Below, in pieces: positions 1 to 11,800 of a DNA stretch of 64,000 nt (positions are counted from its first letter, which is position 1; every line of letters starts with the position of its first letter). Made by a program: the position numbers and the translations under genes. The notes under the pieces were generated by a model. That model searched no databases, was not told where the DNA came from, and saw only the letters and a program-made list of their open reading frames with translations. The DNA is from Megamerina dolium (lineage: Eukaryota; Arthropoda; Insecta; Diptera; Megamerinidae): contig OY978526.1 of NCBI GenBank assembly GCA_963854835.1, positions 88,815,846-88,879,845 of the forward strand, read 5' to 3'.

Positions 1-780
1 GAGCATAGTTATGCGAATATAAAAACCTAAAAATTGTTTGTCGCTAACGCCCATATAAGGCAAGACGCAAGGTCAAAGTTGAAATTCAAGGTCATAGTTC
101 GAATTTGCGATTTTGTTTACAAAATTGATATCAAAAGAAAAATCTTTTTAATACCTTTTCACTGATATATAACATTTATAACCTATTTTGAATATTTTAA
201 AAATTATGATAAAAAAAGTTTTTGAAAATTGTTGTTTTTTTCAAAAAACGATTATTTTTACGAAAATAATCACTATTAGCATATAAAAAATTTAGAACTA
301 TATGAAAGGCCATACAATTTCCTTTTAAATGGTATATAAAACATATATTCAGAAAATATATGTTTTTAATATTTTTTTTAAATTTACACTTTATAAAATT
401 TTTTCAATATGGTTGGCTTTCTGCAAATTTAGTTTCGCTACCATCAGTATTTTCGGACAAAAGTTTTTCTTGAAAGCACAAAAAAGTCACACTTATAGGA
501 CCGATGCCGATTATTTTACAATATTTACATTTATCACTATAATTCTCCTTTGTCTCACTACTTGTCTCGTATACACTTAATTGTAGTAGACGAAGTATGA
601 AGATACAAAAAAATATTTTAAAAATATATATGTTTGATACACCATTGAAAAGGTAATTGCATGATCTTTAATTTGATACTAAATTTTCGATAGGTTGATA
701 GGTATTATTTTCGAAAAAAATATTTTTGTTTTTGAAAAAATTAAAAAAAAAATTTTTATATTTGATAATAATTTTTAAAT

Positions 781-1151
781 GTTGGTGCCGTAGCTCAGTG
801 GTTAGTGTGTTCGCCTTCTGATCTGTAGGTCGTGGTTCAATCCCCGGCTGATACATAACAATTTTAATATCGATAAGATTTTTCTTTCGAATGGTACCCA
901 CCTGTCGGCAAGCAATTGGCAATTCTTCCGACAGTAACAACTTGCCATGAAAAAGCTTCTAAAAAAAAAAAAAGAACTCTGTGACAAAGCTCAGAAAAAG
1001 TGATGTCACAAGTGTTCTGCCATTCGGAATCGGTTAAAATAAGTAGGTCCCTTCTAATACTGTCCAAATTTAAGACGCACAACAGTAATGGAAGAGAAGC
1101 TCGGTCAATGAGCCCTTTGGGGCTTTAAGTGCCACATATTTATTTATTTTT
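781..1151 (+). mobile_element. tRNA-derived SINE, full-length copy
   Basis: The 5' 75 bases look like a tRNA gene: ggtgccgtagctcagtgg contains an A-box-like motif and ggttcaatcccc a B-box-like motif, the two internal RNA polymerase III promoter elements. An unrelated body of about 250 bases follows, then a small hairpin (agccctttggggct near 1110) and a TATTT-rich tail. The element is bracketed by a perfect 15-bp direct repeat, taataatttttaaat, at 766-780 and 1152-1166. That is a target-site duplication as made by LINE machinery. At least five other copies or fragments are in the window. Confidence 0.88.
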
Positions 1152-1190
1152 TAATAATTTTTAAATTGCAAAAAGGGTATAAAATCTTAT

Positions 1191-1731
1191 ACAAGGTGCG
1201 ACAACTATGTAGTAAGACTCAAACCATATCTCAGTTTTAAAGTTTCAACCTTCCTCTACTAACTGTCAAAATTTCATGGCATTTGGTTGACATTTAATGT
1301 TTATTGACATTCATTTTACAAAACACGTGTTAGTTTGATGTTGAAATTTTAACATGAAATTTAACATGAAATTTAACAGTTCGTCATTGTTCGTCAATTT
1401 TTGGCTCGGAATCAGGTCTGTGTGTTGAATCACCCGCCGTATTCACCTGATTTGGCACCGTGCGTCTTCTTTTTGTTCCCAAACTGAAATTGAAGTTGAA
1501 AGGATGTTTTTTTGATGACATTCAGACCATACAACGGGCTTCGACGAGGGCACTGGAGGCAATTCCGAAAAATGAGCTGGAACACGCGTTTGAATCACTA
1601 TTAAATAGATGTAACAAGTGGATTGAATCAGGAGGAGAATATTTCGAATAAATATACCGAAAAATTAGCAGATATCGTGTTTTAATTGTGTTTTCTAGAG
1701 GGAGTCTTAATACATAGTTGTCGCACCTTGT
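1191..1731 (+). mobile_element. Internally deleted mariner element
   Basis: Terminal inverted repeats acaaggtgcgacaactatgt (left) and its near reverse complement (right, acatagttgtcgcaccttgt) are flanked by TA. The 541-bp element retains only the 3' end of a transposase gene on the + strand. At 1460-1651 it encodes a C-terminal stretch including FFDDIQTIQRASTRAL and ending in SGGEYFE, typical of mariner C-termini. Both N-terminal DNA-binding and most catalytic sequence are gone, so it is non-autonomous. Confidence 0.85.
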
Positions 1732-3126
1732 ATATCACTGAAAAGGTAATAAAAAATCTTTCTTTTGATACCCATATTGTAAGGAAAAATTGCGAATATA
1801 TTGAGTAATTTCGATTGCAAATTTGAACTTTGACTTTGAGCCACGCTTTATATGGGTGTTGGCGATAAAAATATATACACCAAAACAGGCTTCATACGAA
1901 GACATTTTTTGTTTGGTTTTTCCTTTAAATGGCATATCCTAATTTTAAAATAATAAATGAAAATAAAATCGAAGAACATAATATTCAATTGAATTGAACA
2001 AATTACACTTATATTACATTTTAGATATTCTGCAAAAGCTGTTTTTTAATCAAAATGATTATATTATTATTTTTTCTTTTTTTTAATTCAAATTAAAGAC
2101 TCATTATTTGGTCAAAAAAATAAATTACACTTTCAATAACTTTGATTTCATGACCATATAATTAATAACAGCACACATTATTTATAGACTACTTCTTTGT
2201 AGCATAGAGGTACCAATTATAATTTCATAAAATAAAATTTCAATTTAGATTATCATTTCACATTCTGTTGGTATATAGTAAAAACACTTTTACTTACTGT
2301 CCTGAAAGGATAAATTTTCATATAGCCACATAACAAAAATAAGCGAATACAAAATTAAAAGTAATACTATTATCGTTAATCTTTCTACAGCCCGAGATAA
2401 CAGCTAATGCGAATGTACTACAAAATATAAGATACTACCAATATCTGTCCACTTATTAGCCTGTCATCATTCTACATACATAGTAACCTTTACGCTAACA
2501 TGTGGTTACCTATACTTACATATGAAATACTAATTGATGCTGTTGGCGACTCTACATTAGCCACCATCAGCTGCGCACAATATTTTGCACTGTATTGGCA
2601 AATACGCCATTCACATTTATTAGCACTAAAATGCTTACGCTTGATGTTGTTATAAAATATGTATACAACATCTAGATGTTGCCACAAAATGATGATGATG
2701 ACAACTGTTAATGAAGTATTGAAACATTGTGGAGTCTCATAACAAACAGTCGACCTATAGAATAGTATTTAGTACTCGTAGTAGGTACGTTTAGCATTTA
2801 CATAGATAATTGTACTCAATCAATACAAACGCTTATGGCAGCGATCACATATCGGTATAATTGTGTTACATAAATTAAACTAGAATTGTAATGACAATTT
2901 TGTCAGAATCATTTCAGCGTATTTGATGTGATGGCTTTTGGTATATATTTGAAACGAGTTAATTTGAGAAAAGGTGATTGATTCAATTTCACTTTGTTTT
3001 GATGCAAATGAAAATCATCTTTTCATTGCAGCTTGTCTTTGTTTATCTCTGTATAGTTTTTATTTACTCAAAGAATTCATTAAAAAAAGATTTTAATCCA
3101 TTTCATTTCTTTCATTTTCTTTACAG

Positions 3127-3281
3127 ATGAACGACAAGATATACAAAAGAAAACTTTTACAAAATGGATAAACTCACATTTGATGAAAACACAATGTACA
3201 CAAGTACAGGATTTATTTGTGGATCTAAGAGATGGACATCGTCTTTTAGCCTTACTCAGCGTGCTCACACAAACGCAACTG
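3127..3281 (+). CDS. Dys: Dys exon: N-terminal part of CH1 (actin-binding)
   Basis: The acceptor is ttctttacag and the donor ctg|gtatgt. The exon takes one base from the previous exon, then encodes [18 protein letters not shown], the classic opening of a type 1 calponin-homology domain, and continues to [20 protein letters not shown]. Spectrin-family actin-binding proteins share this motif. The exon ends in phase 0, and the next exon begins KPEKGRMRVHHINN, which rejoins the domain exactly as in dystrophin and utrophin. An ATG at the first base is in another frame and is not a start. Confidence 0.9.
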
Positions 3282-3335
3282 GTATGTATTTAGTTGTATT
3301 TGAGAAAAGTGATAATATTGTATTTTAGCTTAGTA

Positions 3336-4572
3336 TACGGTGATTTTTTAAGAGTCTTCGGATTTGATGAAATCTTTATTTCAGTCGATAGAACGATCTA
3401 TATAATTCAATATTTAAAGATGATTTCATGTAAATGTTGACCGTAGCTGCGCCTCAAATGGTTCATATAAGCTGGGTCCAATTTTGGCATACTCTCTCCA
3501 ACATATCCGCCGGTATCTCACGAATAAATTCTTCAATATTGGACTTCAGTGCGTCAACCGTTGCGGGCTTGTCGCTATAGACATGAGCCTTAACATAGCC
3601 CCCCACAAAAAATAGTCTAAAGGCATTAAATCGCACGATCCAGACGACCCCAACCGTGAAATAAACTGTTCACCGAACTCGCCTCTTAATTGGGCCATTG
3701 TTTCGCATGCTGTGTGGCATGTGGCACCATTTTGTCGAAACCACATGTCAGCCAAGTCCAGCTCTTCCATTTTGGACAGAAAAAGAAGTTTGTAATTATC
3801 GCACGGTAGCGCTCGCCATTCACAGTAACGTTCCTGCCTTAGTCGTCTTTGAAAAAGTACGGTCCAATGATGCCACCGGCCCATAATCCACACCAAACAG
3901 TGTATTTTTCGTGATGCATTGGCAGTTTTTGCAATGCTTCTGGCTGCTCTTCACACCAAATACGGCCAGTTTGATTGTTCACTTATCCATTCAACCAGAA
4001 ATGAATTTCGTCGCTGAACACAATTTTCCGATAAAAAAGTGGATCTTTATCCAACTTTGACAGCGTCCATTCATCAAAAGTTAGCCGTTGTGGTAGGTGG
4101 TGTGGCTTCAATTCTTGCACAAGTTGTATTTTAAAAGGTTCTACACCAAAATTCTTTTTCAAAAATTTCCACGTAGTGGAGTAACAGATGCCCAATTGTT
4201 GCGAACGGTGCCGAGTCGATAATTCACGGTCATCAACAATACTGGCGGATACAGCTGCGATATTTTCCTCTGTCCGCACGCTAGGATGCGTGTAAATATA
4301 TATTTGGTGCGAACTTTAGTCACAAGATTCCGAATAGCCTCCTCAGAAGGTCGCGCAAACTGACCGTAAAATGGAAGAAGTGCACGATGCACTTTCTTAA
4401 CCGAGCATACATTTTGATAATAAATTCAATAATCTGCAAGCGTTGTGCGTTTGTAAGTCGATTCATGGTTACATTATAGACCAAACTGAACATGTTTGAC
4501 AGTAACCATGGTACACAGCTGAGCTGTCAAAAACAGTGTTGCCAAAAAGAAATTTGCAAAAAAATCACCCTG
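3336..4572 (-). mobile_element. Tc1/mariner-superfamily element, defective
   Basis: Inverted ends (tacggtgattttttaaga on the left, aaatcaccctg on the right) are flanked by TA at 3334-3335 and 4573-4574. The transposase is on the minus strand in pieces. An N-terminal part at about 3983-4279 contains RTEENIAAVSASI and an FSDEIHFWLNG catalytic block. A C-terminal part at about 3546-3896 contains KMEELDLADMWF, NGATCHTA and CDLMPLDYFLWG. The usual second aspartate of the QDGATCHTA-type motif is asparagine here, and the frame is broken, so the copy is dead. A related dead copy lies at about 15577-16225. Confidence 0.85.
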
Positions 4573-5990
4573 TACAATACATTAAATACGGTTGAGAATT
4601 TCAGAATATGATTTTTACTGGCCTGACCGAAAAATATGAATCAATTTTTATGATTTAAATATAAATACAGCACTGTTTTCTTAACTCGAATCTAACGAAT
4701 AGTTTCAGAAATTCAAAAAATACTCAGATTGTGAAAAATTTCACCCACTTTGTGAAAATTTAAAATGAGCTTTCTTCATTTAATTGAAAAAAATCTTTAA
4801 TTGAAAAGGAAACATTTAAATTTTTTGGTCAAGTCTATTTTATATATTCATATAAACATTTGTTCATACCACTAGGCTTCATTTATGCATATTCATAGAA
4901 ACATTTACTCATCGCAAGTGCTATTATGCATCGTGAAGTGAACCCCATAAAAGGCTTTGGCAAAGGATCAGTCTTGTTTGCTTTTGAATAAATACATATA
5001 CATATATCTGCAAATGTATGACTATCAATGTATGTACTCGTATATATTTAAATTATATATTACAATCATAGTCGGACACATGGGAGGGTGCCCAGCTGCA
5101 TACGGATTAAAGTTAAGGATGACTAAGAATTTTATGAGTAATATCCATCTACCTTTTTGACAAATTTGTTCAATCAGATGTCAGTAATTGATTGACAGTT
5201 TTTACGATGGCACAAAATTGCCCTGAAAAAAATTCGGAAGGCATGAAATTACAAAATTTGTTTGTTCTTTCCATTTGAGGCGTTCAAAGTTCTACTACAA
5301 ATCAGAAGAGCTTATCTTCATGATTTTAAACCCTTTAGTGTTCCTGGCTAGATTAATTTGAGTGCCCTCTTTTAGTCGTTAGTTGCCTTCTTCTATAACC
5401 ACTGCAAAGTATTTCTCTTTTTTTTTCTCTATTACCAGATTTTACATTCACACTGAGTGTTCATTCTTTTCATGTTAGCATAATACATACAGTACTCAAG
5501 GATATATGTACTTATTTATATTCATATGATATACTATATTGGGTGGGTGAAAAATGAACAAATTTAAATTCATTCATGTTTTTACTTGTATATTTGAACC
5601 TTTAAACAAAAAATTTAAAGAAATATGAACAAGTTTGAAGGATTATATTTTAAAAGTTTTCAAATATTTTGTGGTTCTATTGCACAGATTATATATCATA
5701 AATGAAACTTTTGTATAAATTTCTTCTTATATAGCTTTTTGATATAAATAGTTTTGAGTTTTGAATTTAAAACAAGTAATATTTAGAATATTTGTGTCAA
5801 TGTGTTGAATATTAAAGCATAATTAAATCCTTAATTTGCTTGTTGTAAATCTTCTTAAATATTTGTTTATATTTAAAGCGATCTTTATTCGACAATTTTC
5901 TACAATTATTCAATAGAAAAATTATAACATCACCATAAAGCTTTAGGAATTTTTAGTTCAAAAATTGAATCAAGTAATTTTCATAGGCTT
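4573..5990. other. Dys intron sequence without recognised features
   Basis: AT-rich intron between two transposons. I see short simple-sequence stretches and no splice-bounded coding exon or RNA gene. Confidence 0.5.
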
Positions 5991-6931
5991 ACGGAGGCGG
6001 TCCCAGAATTACCCGACCTAACATAGAAAACAACAAATTTGGGATTTTTCTTTATTTCTTTAACATAAACTCCTTTTATCTCTATACACTTTTCCCAGCG
6101 ATATTCTATAGCTTCGACCATCAAGCAATTTTTTTCAAATTGGGAAATAGAAATAATCCGAAGGAGCTAAATCTTGCGAATAAGGTGCGTAAGTGCGTGC
6201 TGAAGCAAATCGAGCTTTAACTCATTGATTTTGGCCGTCGCAATAGCGGATGTGTGAACTGGTGCATTGTGAAACAACACTTTCTTTCTCGCCAAATGCG
6301 GCCTTTTTTCTTTAATTTCATCACTTAAACGCTGCAACAAATTATCATAATACTCGCCGCCGTTGATTGTTTTTCCTTTTTGAAGATAAGCAATAAAAAT
6401 TATCCCACGTTCATCCCAAAAAAACAGATGCCACAACCAAAACATGAGTCTTCCCTTTCAATCCACTATTGTGACTGCTTCTTTGTCTCAGGTGTGAAGT
6501 AGTGGACCCATGTCTCATCCATGATTACGAATCGACTCAAAAACTCGGCTTTATTACTGTGAAACATCGCCTAGCACTCTATAGAAACATCTTCACGTCG
6601 TTGTTTTTGTTCTATTGTGAGCAAACGCGGCACCCATCTTCCACACAGCAAGCACTTTTTGAAATGCTTGTAATTTCATCTAGCTCATGCACCTTCAGCC
6701 GGCGATCATCCCATACCAGTTTGTGGATTTTCTTAACCGTTTCTGGCGTGGCCACCTCAATTGATTGACCACCCCGGAGTTCATCTTGGCAGCTCGTACG
6801 ACCTCGTTTAAACTCTGCCACCTAATATTTTATGGTCGTAAACGAAGGAGCAGACTCCCCCAGAGTAGAATCTAGTTTGGATTTAATATTCGTTAGACTG
6901 AGACCTTACAAATGAAAGTATTGCATTCAAT
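5991..6931 (-). mobile_element. mariner family X, copy A, truncated
   Basis: The left end matches the terminal repeat ggcggtcccagaattacccg shared with copies at 35505, 43533 and 51306. Minus-strand transposase pieces include AEFKRGRTSCQDELR (6612-6821) and KGKTINGGEYYDNLLQRLSD (6167-6445). The end carrying the transposase start and the second terminal repeat is missing, since similarity stops near 6931. Frameshifts break the gene. Confidence 0.85.
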
Positions 6932-7942
6932 GAGGAGAATTCAGAAAAATAATGTCTATGTATCAAATAAATATTCTTTATGTTTATCAAATCAGTAATG
7001 CTTGCTATGATTTGGCGATATAATTGTAAAACACATCAACTTTTCCAACTTAAAAGTTCCTTAGCAATTTCATGACTTTTCCACATGTCTATACGTACTA
7101 ACTATAATGCCACTGAAAGCTCTATCGGCTCTAAGAGCTGATCCCAGAAATCTTTCAGAAGTTTTCTCATAACAAATAGTGACTATTGACAGCACTTACT
7201 TCAATGGAATTTTAGCAGAATATTCTGATAAGAAAAATCCTATACTTTTTCCCCATCTAAATACAATAGGTTCTATGACAATATTAAAGGAAAAACCACA
7301 ATTCACAGTGTTGAAAGGAAGTTAAACTATGAATGCACTTACAATTGTACCATATATACGTATGGGTTGATGGTATCTGTCTCTTAAAATTGTGGTCAAT
7401 CAAATATTAACCGACGCTACTGGTTGTATGGTGGTTGTACAATGAAGGGTACATGTTAATTAACTACAGTTGAGATGCGCAATGGTTTTTGAAGTGTACA
7501 CACTTAATTATGTTATCGGTGGCATAGATTTTCTTCTGAAATTTAAATGAAATGCTATTTTAAGAAATTTCAAGAAATATAAACAGAATAGTAATGTTTA
7601 AAAATAAGAGCCATGTATGAGAGATTTGAACTTTGAAAATATTTTCACAATTAAGTAAAGAGATCAATCAATCAAAAGAGACGTTAGGACGACGCGAAAC
7701 CGAAGTCTGTTAGAGGATATGAGTCCTCTAACAGACTGATACCCCCCCTGATACCTCTGAGGGCCCACCACAAGTGTTACGGGCACTGCGACCATACGAG
7801 TTCTTTTGTACCCAAGCCCTCCTACGACACTAGAATCTCCTCTCCTTTTTATTAAAAGATAGAATTAATTGATCTTGTCGAACTTTTGATGATTGAAGCT
7901 GGTGTTGGAAACTCAGCTGAAAATGTTGAAGGCGAAGCCTGG
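6932..7942. other. Dys intron with a perfect 14-bp hairpin
   Basis: Mostly featureless AT-rich intron. At 7704-7737 there is a perfect 14-bp inverted repeat (agtctgttagagga / tcctctaacagact) around a 6-base loop. It is followed by an unusually GC-rich stretch (7740-7830) that may be the untranslated tail of the LINE fragment next to it. Confidence 0.5.
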
Positions 7943-8440
7943 TCAAGGCTGGGCATTCGCAAGGATGTGGATTGATGTTTCATCCTCCACCAGACAGAGT
8001 CTACACTCCGTGTCAGAGGATAATTCCATTTTGTGGAGGTGGTACTTTAACCAGAGAAAATAGCCGGTTATTAGACGTAGAGTTGTTCTATTAAGGCTAA
8101 TTCTGTCAAAAGCTATATCAAAGCTGAGCTCGCTTGACGGAGACCTATCGAATTTGTCCATTGTATGTGGTATTTGTTGTGGTAATGTTTTTCTATCATA
8201 ACTTTGACCGATGCCCAGCTTATACCACAGAAAGGTTCTGGGCCTGTCAGTAGAGAATACGAGCCACCTCTAGCTAGATCGTCCGCCACTTCATTGCCCT
8301 CAATTCTGTTGTGCCCCGACACCCAACATAATGTGTTTTTGTGGGATAAGGAAGCATTCGATAACTAGTTTGGAAGATAACTCCTATGAGGAGTGAGATT
8401 TGATGGGAGCTTAGCTGTCTGAGTAGTCTGAAAGTAGAAG
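7943..8440 (-). mobile_element. LINE fragment (RNase H end of a jockey/I/R1-type element)
   Basis: The minus strand encodes SGHNRIEGNEVADDLARGG at about 8270-8322. This is the RNase H signature (GHxxIxGNExAD.LA) of RNase H-bearing non-LTR retrotransposons. A following piece (7943-8161) has ECRLCLVEDETSIHIL, the usual cysteine-rich C-terminal tail. The two pieces are in different frames and the reverse transcriptase part is absent. It is a 5'-truncated, decayed copy. Confidence 0.82.
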
Positions 8441-8821
8441 TCACCCTTGGTAGGTAGCTTTTATATGGAAGAATTTTATTTTGAGACGACCTTAGAAATT
8501 AAATTATATTTTAAAAGGATTCTTAAGCAGCTGTGTTCAAAATTGTATCCTTCAATAGAAGGGAAACGATTTAAGAGTATGATGTCAACGATGACACCGA
8601 TGACGCTGTAACGTCATGTATTTAAGTTATGCTAAAGATTACGAAAATGAACATGATGCACGTTCATTACTTACATATTCGCTCATACATTTCATCATAT
8701 TTCAGTCACTTATATATAAGTATGTATAACACCGTGTGTATTTACCTATTGCTCACTACGTTTATATGTTCTTTATTTTTCATGTCACTTTTCATCGTTT
8801 CGACAACCGCTTCGACAACAG

Positions 8822-11800
8822 AAACCTGAGAAAGGACGTATGCGTGTGCATCACATTAACAATTTAAACAAAGTTATTCATGTGATACAAGATCATGGTG
8901 TTAAATTGGTAAATATTTCCAGTGACGACATCGTGGGCGGCAATCCAAAACTTACGCTCGGTCTGATTTGGCTCATTGCACTCGAATTCAATGGTCAGAA
9001 TCTAGTCAAGAGTCATTCGAGTCAGAATGGTATTGAGAAGTCATTACTCGCTTGGGCGCGACAATTTACTGAGCCGCACGGTTTGACACTGAATGATTTC
9101 TCCAGCAGCTGGTCCGACGGTCGTGCATTCCTAATGATACTCGATGCACATTTGAATGATATTGATCTCAAGGCGTCATTGGCGAAACATCCGTTAGCAC
9201 GTCTGAAGAGTGCTTTCGACTTGGCGCATAGACATTTCAAAATCGAGAAACTGCTCGATCCTGAAGATGTACACACAAACAAGCCGGATAATAAATCGAT
9301 ACAAATGTATGTTATGTGTCTGTATCATGCGATGGAATCACGTCGAAGTCTTGATCGTTGTGATAGTACCGGCGAGACAGTGGTGTTTGATGAGAAGGCG
9401 CAAGAGGCGTTGCCATCAAGCACGAATATAACAGATTTGGATGACGTTCCATTGGATAGTGCAGACGAAGTGCTCTCCGATGTGAGTAGTTCATTGGCGA
9501 GTGCGACAGATGCGGTAAAATCAAAGTATTGCAGTGAACAGCCAACACGAAATTTCGTGGATATTGGAGCGCACGACAAATCACGACCCATCAGTACTGC
9601 TACGAATGCTTCCATCGAAATCACTACTTATCAGACGGCACTAGAAGCGGTATTGACACTACTGCTCGAAGATGAACAACTGCTATCGCGGTCTCTACCC
9701 GAACCGTATGATTTCCAAACGGCCAAAGTTCAATTCCATGAGAATGAGCATTTCATGCTTAAACTAACCGAGCATCAGCAGTTTGTGGGCGAAGCACTTG
9801 AGGAGGGTTCCAATTTAATAAATGAATCACAAAAGAATTCCGGTCTCTCGGTGGAGGATCAAAACGAGATTAGACAACAGATGGTGCTGCTGAATGAACG
9901 TTGGGAGACATTACGTCTGCGTGCGCTGGATGTACAGGCGAATATCCTTATGCGTTTGGCCGAATTTCAAACGCAGCAAATCGAAAAATTGCGCCTTTTT
10001 CTGACCAGCGTCGAAGATCGTATTTCGCACATGACCGACATTGGACCTAATTTGACACAACTGCAATTGCAAATGAACGAGGCGCAACAATTAAAGGATG
10101 ATCTACACGATCAACAGAGCTTGGTTGATAGTCTAAGCAATATGGTGGTGATCGTCAATGATGAGTCGGGTAATTTTAATGATTTAGAAGATAAACTGTC
10201 GGCACTGGGCGAGCGTTGGTCACACGTCGTAAAATGGAGTGATTTACGCATTGAGAAATTGCAACAGTACAAATGTATCTATCGGTGGCTGGATACACGT
10301 GAACAAGATCTGAAAACGATGGAGAGCAAAGACGTCACCGATCTCGGTAGTATAACGAAACGCATGAACGATTTGAATTATTGTGCAAAAGATCTGTTGG
10401 AGCTGGAGCGTTACTTAGTCGATTTGCGTCAAATGGTTGCCGCTTCATTGCAGGAAGGTGACGATAAGGGCGAACGTGTACTGATGCAATTGGAAAATTT
10501 TGAAGATCGCCTCGATGCGCTGAAGCAAATTGTCGAAGTACAAACGGTACGTATCGAAACGAAAGGTTTCAAGTTCGGACGTGATCGCGCTTCATACGAT
10601 GATAGTCGTGTAGTACGCCCAGATGGTTGGATTGATTTCCAAATGATTATTAAATTTGGCGAAGAGAATATGGAAGAAGATGATGCAGCACATGCAGAAG
10701 GAAATGCATCGGAAGACACACCATTAGCGAAGAAGAAGCGAAAGTTACGAAACACAGACAATTTCTATCTACTAGAGGGACGTATTATGGAAACCTTCAA
10801 CTTTTTGGATGATTGCGAGGAGCGTTTAGACGGTGTCCGACGTCTGAGTTTGCGTAACCAGACCGAAGTTTTAGCCACATTGGAAAACGATTTGACGAAA
10901 CGTTTGAATGATGGCAACGAATTAAATGAATTGTGCCTAGTTTGCGAGAAGGAAGTACCAAAACGTAACTTGACCATGGAAGCGACACAAGTTAAGCAAA
11001 TTCAAGAACGTTTCGATCAGTTGAGCAAACGTATCGCAAAGCAAAGAGAGGAAACGGCACAAGCGGTTGCTAAAGATAAATTCTATAACAGTCTAACAGG
11101 ATTCAAATTGGTGCTGGCAGATTCACGTGACTGGTATAAGCAACATGCGGCTACCGCTAGTAAAGCAGATCTGGAACAAAGACTCAGTGATATGGAATCA
11201 TTGTCGATGGAGATTACGTCAGCCAAAGAAACAACTGCCACGCTAACTGATGATCTCCTAGAGTGGAAGCAGGACTTTAATATATTCTATGAAAGTTGGA
11301 ATGATATGAAGCAAGCTATTATAACATTGATTCAAGATAAAGGTGGTCTCGACGAAGTAAACCAACGGCTACAAACGTTGGTCGCCTTCATGGAGCAAAA
11401 AGTGGCAAAGGCACATGTTCATGTTGCCGATCTAGAACCAATGAAACAACAACTCAAGCTCTTCCATCAACTTACCGATGAGTTGGACAATTTAAAAGTC
11501 GACTATGATTTCATACATCAACGACGGCCTGATGCGATTAGTGCGGAATTTGCTGAAAGTTGGGCTAAAATACCCGAGCAACTAAATGAGCGAATTATAA
11601 AGCAGACGACGGCCATTGAAAATTTAAAACATTTCACAGCAGAATATAATGACATAATTGCGGTTTTGCGTAAAATGGATGAGACCCTCAAATGTCCCGA
11701 GGATGGCGGTGATGAGAAGAAACCAGAGGCAGGTGAGAAACCAAAACGGTTTAGCATGGAACTGCGTAAAATCGAGATTGATGTTATTAGTGCACGTAAC

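Larger units (their letters stand above)
40..1875. repeat. Fold-back (inverted-repeat) element with nested insertions
   Basis: Sequence at about 50-180 (cccatataaggcaagacg through ataccttttcactgatata) reappears inverted at about 1735-1875, where the reverse complement reads cccatataaagcgtggctc through accttttcagtgatata. The arms are roughly 130 bp and diverged. A direct-orientation relative of the right arm occurs near 640-690 (ccattgaaaaggtaattgc). A SINE (781-1151) and a deleted mariner (1191-1731) lie between the arms, which suggests they inserted into an older, shorter fold-back MITE. No protein-coding capacity is seen in the fold-back itself. Confidence 0.6.
1..3126 (+). other. Dys intron, 5' part (upstream exons not in window)
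   Basis: This stretch precedes the CH1 exon and ends in a pyrimidine-rich acceptor, tttctttacag, at 3116-3126. Bases 1-1930 hold a fold-back repeat with a nested SINE and a deleted mariner, listed separately. In 1931-3115 I see only AT-rich sequence with no convincing coding or repeat signal. Confidence 0.6.

Noticed and set aside
781..860. Functional tRNA gene
   Set aside because: A- and B-box-like motifs are there, but acceptor and D stems do not pair properly, and the segment recurs with a SINE body and target duplication.
3127..3170. Translation start at ATG 3127
   Set aside because: That ATG is out of frame with the CH1 domain; the base before it is an acceptor AG, and the correct phase needs one base from an upstream exon.
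8629..8829. 66-codon frame just before the 8822 exon
   Set aside because: AT-driven intronic frame ending at the acceptor, with no domain and no donor.
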